The notes beneath the pieces were generated by a model. That model saw nothing but the letters and a program-made list of their open reading frames with translations, was not told where the DNA came from and ran no database searches. Positions 19,537 to 27,482 of a DNA stretch of 64,000 nucleotides are shown one piece after another. Location: assembly GCA_037201625.1 (NCBI GenBank), contig JBBCGR010000004.1:62001-126000 (forward strand), read 5' to 3'. The first letter of the stretch is position 1, and each line of letters starts with the position of its first letter. Position numbers and translations under genes: made by a program. Source of the stretch: JAMXLO01 sp037201625. GTDB lineage: Bacteria; Pseudomonadota; Alphaproteobacteria; Acetobacterales; Acetobacteraceae.

Positions 19537-19848
19537 TGCGCGGTGCTTCCCTCGTGCGGTCGTTGTCGTGGCTTCGTCGGGTTCGCACGCCGTCGTCATG
19601 ACCGCCCGGGGCGAGGAGTGTCCGGCTAAAATTGCAGTGTGTGGCTGCACATTCTCCATCGTCATGCCGTGGCTTGGCCACGGCATCCACGTCTCCCTTG
19701 CGGCGCGGAAGACGTGGATGGCATGGCCAAGCCATGCCATGACGATTGCCATGCATGGCGATTGATGGATGGCCTCAAGTAACGATTGCAGTCCCGGCAG
19801 GAGGCCGAACCGGACAGTCGGGTGGCAGCCGCGCGACCTTCCTCGCTG
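19537..19848. other. Gene-free stretch carrying a face-to-face pair of family B palindromes
   Basis: No gene seen. At 19660-19744 two family B copies face each other: CGTCATGCCGTGGCTTGGCC...CCACGTCT followed by AGACGTGGATGGCATGG...CATGACG. The whole block can fold as one long hairpin. The rest is plain GC-rich sequence. Confidence 0.7.
19660..19744. repeat. Family B palindrome, inverted pair
   Basis: Two copies of the CGTCATGGC..GCCATCCACGTCT repeat in opposite orientation. Each is itself a palindrome, and the pair is mirror-symmetric. This type of intergenic palindrome is widespread in Alphaproteobacteria. Confidence 0.9.
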
Positions 19849-20793
19849 TCAGCGACTGCACGCCGCGCCGCCGAGCACGCAGAACGACGCGCAGTACGAA
19901 TGGTTGAGCGACACCGGCCGCGCCGCCTCCGCCAGCGTGCGGCCGAGTTCGAACTGCGGATCATAGGCCAGCAGCGTGCAGGCCAGCACCGCCGGCGCGG
20001 CGGCGCCCTGCCGCTTCACCACCATGCGCGCCGATGCGCACATCACATCGTCCGGCGATTTGTGCAGGATGCCCCAGCAGGCGGTGGTGATCTCGGGCAC
20101 GTCGCGCTGCGCCTCCATCTCGGGGAACAGCATCAGGCGCACCGGGTCGGCCGCGTCCACCGGCACGTCCAGCCCGGCGAACAGGCGTGCGAACCCGGCG
20201 CGCAACGCCGCCTCGGGCTCGCCGGAGAAGCGGCGGCCGGCCACGTCGATGACGAAACCGTTGCGCGCCAGCCAGACCAGGCCCTCGATCGTCGGCGCCC
20301 AGCTTCGCGCCCCACGCTCCGCCTCGTGCACCGCCGCCGTGTGGTGGTCGAGCGACACACGAATGCGCAGCCGCTCCTCATGCGCCTCGCGCAGCGCCAG
20401 AAGCGGGGCGCGCAGCCGGCGCATCGGCTGCATCGCGTTGGTCAGCACCAGCGCCTCCAGCCCACACGACAGCACATCGTCCAGCATGCCGATGATGTCG
20501 GGGTTCATGAACGGCTCGCCGCCGGTGAAGCCGATCAGCCGCGTCGGCAGCCGCTCCCGCACGATCTCCTCGAGATAGCCCCGCACCTCGTCGCGCGTCA
20601 GGTAGGCCAGCCGGTCGTTGCGCGGCGAGGATTCGATGTAGCAGTTGCGGCAGGTCAGGTTGCACAGCGTGCCGGTGTTGACCCACAGCGTATCCAGCGC
20701 GCGCAGGGCCACCGTCGCGCGCGCCTCGCCCTTGGCGGTGACGAACGGGTCGCGGAACTTGGCGGGATCGACCGGCTGGAACTGCGCGTCCAC
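19849..20793 (-). CDS. Radical SAM protein
   Basis: A 314-residue radical SAM enzyme. The [4Fe-4S] motif is C44-x3-C48-x2-C51 (TGTLCNLTCRNCYIE); GFTGGEPFMNPDI is the glycine-rich SAM motif. The C-terminus has clustered cysteines (CASFCVLGGAACS), which could bind an auxiliary cluster. The ATG lies two bases after the stop of the enoyl-CoA hydratase gene, so the two are almost certainly cotranscribed. Substrate unknown. Confidence 0.82.
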   Translation of the reverse strand: MDAQFQPVDPAKFRDPFVTAKGEARATVALRALDTLWVNTGTLCNLTCRNCYIESSPRNDRLAYLTRDEVRGYLEEIVRERLPTRLIGFTGGEPFMNPDIIGMLDDVLSCGLEALVLTNAMQPMRRLRAPLLALREAHEERLRIRVSLDHHTAAVHEAERGARSWAPTIEGLVWLARNGFVIDVAGRRFSGEPEAALRAGFARLFAGLDVPVDAADPVRLMLFPEMEAQRDVPEITTACWGILHKSPDDVMCASARMVVKRQGAAAPAVLACTLLAYDPQFELGRTLAEAARPVSLNHSYCASFCVLGGAACSR

Positions 20794-20795
20794 GC

Positions 20796-21578
20796 TCAGC
20801 GTCCCTTGAACACCGGCACGCGCTTCGCCAGGAACGCCTGGCGCGCCTCGCGGTAGTCCTCGCTGTTCACCGCCGCATCCTGCACCGCGGCGATCTCGTC
20901 GGCGCGGCGGTCGACCTCGCCGCGGTCCAGCGCCTCGAGCACCACCTTGGCGCCGCGCTGCGACAATGGCGCGCGCGTCGACAGTTCCTGCGCCAGTTCA
21001 TGGGCGCCGGGCAGCGCGCCCTGCTCCGAGACGACGTCGACCAGGCCCATGGCGCGGCAGTCCGCCAGCGGGAAATAGCGGCCCGAGTAGAGCACCAGCT
21101 TGGCGTTCGCGAGGCCCACGGCGCGCAGCAGCAGGCTGCAGTCGAGCGTGCTGTAGACGATCGACAGGCGCGCCGCGGGGATGCCCATCTGGGTCGTGGG
21201 ATCGCCCACCCGCAGGTCGCAGGCCAGCGCCAGGCCGCAGCCGCCACCCACGCCGTAGCCATGCACCGCGGCGATGGTCGGCTGCGGCAGGTCGATGATC
21301 GCCTGCGTCGCCTCGTGCCCGGCCTCGCTGTAGATGCGGGTGTCCTCCACCGTGTTGCGCACGCGGGCGAATTCCGAGATGTCGGCGCCGCCGCAGAAAT
21401 GCCCGCCGGCGCCGGTCAGGATCACCACGCGCACGTCGCTGCGCCGGGCGAAGCCGCGATAGATCTCGCCCAGGCCGCGCCACATCGCGAGCGACACGAC
21501 GTTGCGCTTCTCCGGCCGGTTCAGCGTCACCACGGCGACGCCCGCCGCGTCCACCGCCACCTCGATCTCGCCCGCCAT
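20796..21578 (-). CDS. Enoyl-CoA hydratase/isomerase family protein
   Basis: A 260-residue crotonase-fold protein. Oxyanion-hole segments are HFCGGADISEF and GYGVGGGCGLALACDLRV. The usual hydratase acids are not clearly both present: the IPAARLSIVYSTLDCSLLLRAVG segment lacks the common ExxxG pattern, so it may catalyse another crotonase reaction. Start 21578, with a second ATG at 21581. Upstream partner of the radical SAM gene. Confidence 0.85.
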   Translation of the reverse strand: MAGEIEVAVDAAGVAVVTLNRPEKRNVVSLAMWRGLGEIYRGFARRSDVRVVILTGAGGHFCGGADISEFARVRNTVEDTRIYSEAGHEATQAIIDLPQPTIAAVHGYGVGGGCGLALACDLRVGDPTTQMGIPAARLSIVYSTLDCSLLLRAVGLANAKLVLYSGRYFPLADCRAMGLVDVVSEQGALPGAHELAQELSTRAPLSQRGAKVVLEALDRGEVDRRADEIAAVQDAAVNSEDYREARQAFLAKRVPVFKGR

Positions 21579-21852
21579 CACGATCCTCGTCTGGAATGCT
21601 CCGTCGAGTTATCCCGAGCCGAGGGCTGGTGTGAAGCCTTGGCGGTGGGAACCTGCCGCTCGCGGAGCCGCAGCCACGCCGCGACCAGCCGGCCGAGGCC
21701 TCGCGGGCCGCGCTCCCCAGCCGGGCCCGCGCACGTCGCACCACGCGCCTTGTCGCACACGCGGCCGCAGCGGCGGATCGCCGCAACACGACCGGCAGGA
21801 CGCGATCAGGAGCCAGCGCCTATGCTTCGGCGAGCCATCACGGAGCACCACG

Positions 21853-22269
21853 ATGATCACGCTGACCGATGCCCCCGATCCGCGCCTGGTCGACGTCCTG
21901 TCGGGCGGACTGGCGGACTACAACGCGGCGATCGCGCAGGTGCGCGACGCGAGGAAGCTGGCAGTCGCGGTCCACGACCCGGAGACCGGGGAATTGGCGG
22001 GCGGCCTGCTGGGGCGCACCTCGATGGGGCTGTTCTTCCTGGACCTCTTCTGGCTGCCGCAGCGGCTGCGCGGCAGCGGCCTGGGCAGCGCCGCGCTGCG
22101 CCTGGCGGAGGAGGAGGCCGTCCGGCGCGGCTGCCTGGCCGCCACGCTGGTGACGGTGAGCTTCCAGGCGCCGGAGTTCTACGCCCGCCACGGCTGGGAG
22201 GAGTTCGGCCGCATCGCCACCATCCCCGGCGTCGCACGCATCTTCATGCGCAAGGCGCTCGGTGGCTGA
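21853..22269 (+). CDS. GNAT-family acetyltransferase
   Basis: A 138-residue protein with the GNAT core: LAVAVHDPETGELAGGLLGRT, FFLDLFWLPQRLRGSGLGSAALRLAEEEA (acetyl-CoA-binding R/Q-x-x-G-x-G/A) and PEFYARHGWEEFGRI. Acceptor unknown. ATG 21853 has GGAG seven bases upstream. Confidence 0.88.
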   Translation: MITLTDAPDPRLVDVLSGGLADYNAAIAQVRDARKLAVAVHDPETGELAGGLLGRTSMGLFFLDLFWLPQRLRGSGLGSAALRLAEEEAVRRGCLAATLVTVSFQAPEFYARHGWEEFGRIATIPGVARIFMRKALGG

Positions 22270-22362
22270 CCCGCCCCGCCGCCACTCACCGCCACGCCGC
22301 CACTCACCGCCACGCCAACGCCCTTCGCGGCCGGCTGTGCCGCCACTGACCGCCCAGGCCGA

Positions 22363-23565
22363 TCATTCCATGACGATGCGCGGTCCGCTGCTGCGCACCA
22401 CGCCGGCGCCGGAGACCTTCTCCCACACGCGCTGCGCCAGGGCGGCGAAGGCCAGCCCGCCTTCGCTGTCGGGCGCCGCGGCCGCGATCGGCGTGCCGGC
22501 GTCCGACGCGGTGCGGATGTCGAGCAGCAGCGGCACCTCGCCCAGGAACTCCGCGCCCAGCCGCTGTGCCTCGATCCGCGCGCCGCCATGGCCGAAGATG
22601 TCCGACCGGTGGCCGCAATTGGGGCAGCAGAAGAAGCTCATGTTCTCCACCAGCCCGAGCACCGGCACGCGCACCCGCTCGAACATCCGCACGCCGCGCC
22701 GCGCATCGATCAGCGCGATGTCCTGCGGCGTCGAGACGATCACCGCGCCGGTCAGCGCCACGCGCTGCGCCATCGTCAGCTGCGCGTCGCCGGTGCCGGG
22801 CGGCATGTCCACCACCAGGATGTCGAGCGGCCCCCACTCGACCTGGCCCATCATCTGTTCCAGCGCGCCCATCACCATCGGGCCGCGCCAGATCATCGGC
22901 GTCTCCTCATCGACCAGGAAGCCGATCGACATGCACGACAGCCCCCAGGCCTCGAGCGGGATCATCTTGTCCTTGCGGACCTCGGGCTTGCGCGACAGCC
23001 CCAGCATGCGCGGCAGGCTCGGGCCGTAGATGTCGGCATCCAGCAGGCCGGTGCGATGGCCGGCGCGCGCCAGCGACACGGCGAGGTTCACCGCCACGGT
23101 GGATTTCCCGACACCGCCCTTGCCCGATGCGACCGCGACGATCGCCTTCACGTCGGGCAGCAGCAGCGGCGGCTTCTGGCCCTGCGCCTGACCCGGACCT
23201 TGCGCGGGGCCCTGCGCCTGACCCGGACCATGCGTGTGACCGGGGCCGTGCGAATGCCCGGGAGCGTGCGAATGACCATGTCCTGACGCCGCCGGCGCTG
23301 CCTTTTGGGGTGTTTTGTGCGCGGTCAGAACGGCTGTCGCATTTGTAATACCGGGCTGTTGCGCCAGAAGTGCCTCGACATTGCGGCGCACCGGCTCCAT
23401 CGCTTCTGCGTGCGCGCGGTCAGTTAACAGCGCAACCTGTACAAGACTGCCGCGTAACTCGATCCCTTCGATCAATCCAGCCGAAACGATATCCCGGCCG
23501 GAGGCGGGATCGGTGATCGCGCGCAAAGCATCGCGCAGACCTTCAGGCGTTGGTGCCATCGTCAT
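22363..23565 (-). CDS. apbC: Mrp/NBP35-type iron-sulfur cluster carrier ATPase
   Basis: A 400-residue P-loop ATPase that carries and delivers [4Fe-4S] clusters. It has an N-terminal MIP18-like domain (residues 8-90), then a His/Gly/Pro/Gln-rich linker (about 95-130; GHGHSHAPGHSHGPGHTHGP), the deviant Walker A VASGKGGVGKSTVAVNLA, LLDADIYGPSLPRMLG, VVDMPPGTGDAQL and the cluster-binding FFCCPNCGHRSDIFG. The His-rich linker is unusual and could bind metal. ATG 23565 follows GAGG at 11 bases; ATG 23559 is an alternative. Confidence 0.93.
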   Translation of the reverse strand: MTMAPTPEGLRDALRAITDPASGRDIVSAGLIEGIELRGSLVQVALLTDRAHAEAMEPVRRNVEALLAQQPGITNATAVLTAHKTPQKAAPAASGHGHSHAPGHSHGPGHTHGPGQAQGPAQGPGQAQGQKPPLLLPDVKAIVAVASGKGGVGKSTVAVNLAVSLARAGHRTGLLDADIYGPSLPRMLGLSRKPEVRKDKMIPLEAWGLSCMSIGFLVDEETPMIWRGPMVMGALEQMMGQVEWGPLDILVVDMPPGTGDAQLTMAQRVALTGAVIVSTPQDIALIDARRGVRMFERVRVPVLGLVENMSFFCCPNCGHRSDIFGHGGARIEAQRLGAEFLGEVPLLLDIRTASDAGTPIAAAAPDSEGGLAFAALAQRVWEKVSGAGVVRSSGPRIVME

Positions 23566-23692
23566 CTGCTTGCAAACCTCCCCTTGGCAGTCGATAAGCA
23601 ACCGCCGTGATGCGCCCGTTGCGGGGATATGGCGCATGGCGCGCCTTCCGCCAACGTCCGTCGCGTCCGAGATCACACAGGAAAACGACCGC

Positions 23693-24994
23693 ATGTCTTC
23701 GAACAGTGGTGGCCCGAACCCGTGGGGATCCTCGGGGGATGACCGGCGCGGAGGGGGCGGCGGCAATGGCCAGCGACCCGGCGGGGGAGGACCCTGGGGC
23801 CAGGGCGGTGGCCCGTTCGGCGGTGGTGGCGGCGGCGGACGCCCCGGCGGGCAGGGACCGCTGCCCGACCTCGACGCGGCGATCGGCCGCATCCAGGCGA
23901 TCATCCGCTCGTTTCTCGGCGGCGGCGGCGGCGGTGGCAGCGGCGGCCCGCGCGGCCGCTTCACCGGCGGGCGCGGCCTCGCACTTCTCGCCATCGTCAT
24001 CGTGCTGCTGTGGCTCGCGAGCGGCGTCTACCGCGTGCAGCCCGACGAGCAGGGCGTGGTGCTGCGCTTCGGCGCGTTCGACCACACGACGCTGCCGGGC
24101 CTGAACTACCATCTGCCGTGGCCGATCGAGCGCGTGCTGACGCCGGCGGTCACCCGCATCAACCGCATCGAGATCGGCTACCGCTCCGGCGTGGCACCGC
24201 GCATCGACACCGCGGCGCAGGGCGGGCGCAACGTGCCCGAAGAGAGCCTGATGCTCACCGGCGACGAGAACATCATCGACATCAACTTCTCGGTGTTCTG
24301 GAAGGTGAACAATGCGGTCGCCTACCTGTTCAACACGCGCACGCCGGCGGCCGTGGTCAAGGCGGTGGCGGAAAGCTCCATGCGCGAGGTGATCGGTCGT
24401 ACGCCGATCCAGCCGGCGCTGACCGAACTGCGCGCGCAGATCGAAACCGACGTGCTGCACCAGACGCAGCAGATCCTCGACCAGTACAAGGCAGGCGTGG
24501 AGATCACCCAGGTGCAGTTGCAGCGGGTCGATCCGCCGGCCGATGTGGTGGAGAGCTTCCTCGACGTGCAGCGCGCCAACACCGACGCCGAGCGCGTGCG
24601 CAACGAGGCCGAGGCGTATCGCAACGACATCGTGCCGCGGGCACGCGGCGATGCGGCGCGGATCGTGGCCGAGGGTCAGGGCGCGCGGCAGACGTCGATC
24701 GCACTGGCGACCGGCCAGACGCAGCGCTTCATCTCGGTGCTGACCGAGTACCAGCAGGCCAAGGACGTGACGCTGCAGCGGATCTACATCGAGACGATGC
24801 AGGACATCCTGAGCCGGTCGCCGACGCTGGTGGTGGACGACAAGCTGAAGGGGCTGGTGCCGTTCCTGCCGCTCAGCCTGCCCAACCCGGCAACGCCGCG
24901 GCCCGCGCCGCCGTCATCGGGCGCGTCGCCGCAGGCCACCTTCCCGCAGGGGTCGTCCTCCCAGGGTTCTTCCCCGCAGGGAGCCCAGCGATGA
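23693..24994 (+). CDS. hflK: HflK, FtsH-protease modulator subunit
   Basis: A 433-residue prohibitin/SPFH-domain inner-membrane protein that with HflC forms the cage around FtsH. The Gly-rich N-terminus (residues 5-90) precedes one transmembrane helix (LALLAIVIVLLWLASGVY), then the SPFH domain with VQPDEQGVVLRFGAF and ENIIDINFSVFWKV and a coiled-coil-forming region (ANTDAERVRNEAEAYRNDIV). The tail is Pro/Ser/Gln rich. The stop overlaps the hflC start (ATGA), indicating translational coupling. Confidence 0.95.
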   Translation: MSSNSGGPNPWGSSGDDRRGGGGGNGQRPGGGGPWGQGGGPFGGGGGGGRPGGQGPLPDLDAAIGRIQAIIRSFLGGGGGGGSGGPRGRFTGGRGLALLAIVIVLLWLASGVYRVQPDEQGVVLRFGAFDHTTLPGLNYHLPWPIERVLTPAVTRINRIEIGYRSGVAPRIDTAAQGGRNVPEESLMLTGDENIIDINFSVFWKVNNAVAYLFNTRTPAAVVKAVAESSMREVIGRTPIQPALTELRAQIETDVLHQTQQILDQYKAGVEITQVQLQRVDPPADVVESFLDVQRANTDAERVRNEAEAYRNDIVPRARGDAARIVAEGQGARQTSIALATGQTQRFISVLTEYQQAKDVTLQRIYIETMQDILSRSPTLVVDDKLKGLVPFLPLSLPNPATPRPAPPSSGASPQATFPQGSSSQGSSPQGAQR

Positions 24995-25869
24995 ACCGCA
25001 TCACGGTTGCCGGCCTCGCCGCGGTCGTCGTGCTGTTCTTCCTGGCGCAGGCCGCCCTGTTCACCGTCGACCAGACCGAGCAGGTGCTGATCACCCAGTT
25101 CGGCCAGCCGGTGCGGGTGATCACCAAGCCCGGGCTGCACACCAAGATCCCGTTCGTCCAGACGGTGATCAGCTTCGACAAGCGGCTGCTCAACCTGGAA
25201 CTGCCGGGCGACCAGGTCATCCTGGGCGACCAGCGCCGCCTCGTGGTGGACAGCTTCACGCTGTTCCGCATCACCGACCCGCTGCTGTACTACCAGTCGG
25301 TCGGCCCGCTCGAGGACGGCATCCGCGGCCGGATGAACTCCATCGTGTCGTCCTCGCTGCGCCGGGTGCTGGCCAACAACAAGCTGCTGGACGTGCTGTC
25401 GGCCCGCCGCGAGCAGATCATGGCGACCATCCGCGACCAGGTGAACGTGGAGATGAAGGGCTTCGGCGTCGCGATCGAGGACGTGCGGATCCGCCGCGCC
25501 GACCTGCCGGAGGAGAATACCAAGGCGATCCTGGCGCGCATGCAGTCCGAGCGTCAGCGCGTGGCCTCCCAGGCGCGTGCCGAGGGTGCGGAGGCCGCGG
25601 CGCGCATCCGGGCCGATGCGGAACGTGAACGCACCGTGCTGGTGGCGGAGGCGCGCTCCACCGCGGACAAGCTGCGCGGCGAGGGCGAGGGCGAGGCGAC
25701 CCGCATCTACGCCAAGGCGTACGGCCAGGATGTTGGCTTCTACGGCGCTTGGCGCACGCTCCAGGCGTATCGTGATGCCTTCGAAAACGGCAATTCTCGC
25801 CTGGTGCTGACCCCCGATAACGATTTTCTGCGCTATCTGCAGTCGCCTCCGGTGCTGCCTGGGCCTTAG
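24991..25869 (+). CDS. hflC: HflC, FtsH-protease modulator subunit
   Basis: A 292-residue partner of HflK. Signal-anchor ITVAGLAAVVVLFFLAQAAL, SPFH region FTVDQTEQVLITQFGQPVRVI, PGLHTKIPFVQTV, and the alanine/arginine-rich helix MQSERQRVASQARAEGAEAA near the C-terminus. It overlaps hflK by four bases and is followed 74 bases on by the Do-type protease, the common hflK-hflC-degP order. Confidence 0.96.
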   Translation: MNRITVAGLAAVVVLFFLAQAALFTVDQTEQVLITQFGQPVRVITKPGLHTKIPFVQTVISFDKRLLNLELPGDQVILGDQRRLVVDSFTLFRITDPLLYYQSVGPLEDGIRGRMNSIVSSSLRRVLANNKLLDVLSARREQIMATIRDQVNVEMKGFGVAIEDVRIRRADLPEENTKAILARMQSERQRVASQARAEGAEAAARIRADAERERTVLVAEARSTADKLRGEGEGEATRIYAKAYGQDVGFYGAWRTLQAYRDAFENGNSRLVLTPDNDFLRYLQSPPVLPGP

Positions 25870-25943
25870 ACTGGCAGCCAGAGACCAGTTGCCACCCAGC
25901 GCCGGCCGGACCATATGCGGCCTATCCCAGGGAAAGCTCGATC

Positions 25944-27476
25944 ATGCGCCTGTTCCGTTGCCAACCCGCCCGCGCCGCCATGCTGGCCCTTACCGTCGCC
26001 TTCGCCGTGCCCCTCGTTGCCGGCACGCCGATCGCCTCGGCGCAAGCCCGTCCGGCGCCCGACAGCTTCGCCGACCTGGCCGCGAAGCTGCTGCCGGCGG
26101 TCGTGAACATCTCGTCGACCCAGGCCCAGCAGGCGCGCGGCAATACGCCCGGCGCCGGCCCGGAGATCCCGCTGTTCCCGCCGGGATCGCCGTTCGAGCA
26201 GTTCTTCAAGGACTTCCTCAACCGCAACCGTCCCGGCGGGCGCGGCGACAACCAGCCCACCCCGCCGGAGCGGCGGATGCAGAGCCTGGGCTCGGGCTTC
26301 ATCATCGATTCGTCCGGCCTGGTGGTGACCAACAACCACGTGATCGACGGCGCCGACGAGATCACCGTCACCCTGCACGACAACACGACGCTGAAGGCCA
26401 AGGTGCTCGGCCGCGACGAATCGGGCGACATCGCGCTGCTGCAGGTGAAGCCGGACAAGCCGTTGCCGGCCGTGCAGTTCGGTGATTCGGATTCGGCGCG
26501 CGTGGGCGACTGGGTGGTCGCGATCGGCAATCCGTTCGGCCTGGGCGGCACGGTCACCGCCGGCATCGTCTCGGCGCGCGGCCGCGACATCCGCCAGGGG
26601 CCGTACGACGACTTCATCCAGACCGACGCCGCGATCAACCGCGGCAACTCGGGCGGGCCGCTGTTCAACATGGACGGCCAGGTGATCGGCATGAACACCG
26701 CGATCTACTCGCCGTCCGGCGGGTCGATCGGCATCGGCTTCTCGATCCCGGCCAACATGGTGAAGTCGGTGGTGGCGCAGTTGCGCGATTTCGGCCACCC
26801 GCGCCGCGGCTGGCTGGGCGTGCGCATCCAGCAGGTGACGCCGGACATCGCCGAGAGCCTCGGACTGAAGGACGCGTCGGGCGCCATGGTGGCCGGCGTG
26901 AACGACAGCGGGCCAGCCGACAAGGCGAAGATCCGCAACGGCGACATCATCCTGAAGTTCAACAATCAGGACGTGAAGGAGATGCGCTCGCTGCCGCGCA
27001 TCGTGGCCGACTCCGAGGTCGGCAAGCAGGTGCCCGTGCTGCTGTGGCGCGACGGCAAGGAAGTGACGGTGCAGGCGACGCTGGCCGAGAAGCCGGACGA
27101 TGTGCAGGTCGCCTCGGTGACGCCCGCCGACAAGCCGGCGGCGCAGCGGCAGACCGAGATCTCGGGTCTCGGCCTCAAGCTCTCGCCGATCACGCCTGAC
27201 ACCAAGGACAAGTTCTCGCTGCGCCCCGACCAGAAGGGCGTGGTGATCACCGACGTCTCGCCCAACAGTTCGGCGGCGGATCGCGGGCTGAAGGCCGGCG
27301 ACGTCATCGTCGAGGTGCAGCAGGGCGAGGTCGGCTCGCCGGCCGATGTCCAGCAGCGCGTCGACACCGTCCGCAAGGAGAACCGCAAATCCGTGCTGAT
27401 GCTGATCCAGCGCCAGGACGGGCTGCAATGGGTGCCGCTGTCGCTGTCGGCTGACAAGGACAAGCAGCCCGGCTAG
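25944..27476 (+). CDS. Do/DegP-family periplasmic serine protease
   Basis: A 510-residue secreted HtrA protease for misfolded envelope proteins. Signal peptide residues 1-35 (LALTVAFAVPLVAGTPIASAQA). Catalytic triad: His132 (VVTNNHVIDG), Asp162 (ESGDIALLQV), Ser236 (INRGNSGGPLFNM). Two PDZ domains follow (about 265-355 with GWLGVRIQQVTP, and 390-490 with GVVITDVSPNSSAADRGLKAGD). Probably transcribed with hflKC. Confidence 0.95.
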   Translation: MRLFRCQPARAAMLALTVAFAVPLVAGTPIASAQARPAPDSFADLAAKLLPAVVNISSTQAQQARGNTPGAGPEIPLFPPGSPFEQFFKDFLNRNRPGGRGDNQPTPPERRMQSLGSGFIIDSSGLVVTNNHVIDGADEITVTLHDNTTLKAKVLGRDESGDIALLQVKPDKPLPAVQFGDSDSARVGDWVVAIGNPFGLGGTVTAGIVSARGRDIRQGPYDDFIQTDAAINRGNSGGPLFNMDGQVIGMNTAIYSPSGGSIGIGFSIPANMVKSVVAQLRDFGHPRRGWLGVRIQQVTPDIAESLGLKDASGAMVAGVNDSGPADKAKIRNGDIILKFNNQDVKEMRSLPRIVADSEVGKQVPVLLWRDGKEVTVQATLAEKPDDVQVASVTPADKPAAQRQTEISGLGLKLSPITPDTKDKFSLRPDQKGVVITDVSPNSSAADRGLKAGDVIVEVQQGEVGSPADVQQRVDTVRKENRKSVLMLIQRQDGLQWVPLSLSADKDKQPG

Positions 27477-27482
27477 CCCGCG

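Noticed and set aside
22268..22316. Short 18-bp direct repeat (CGCCGCCACTCACCGCCA) as a regulatory site
   Set aside because: Only two copies in low-complexity GC-rich sequence between convergent genes; no sign of function.
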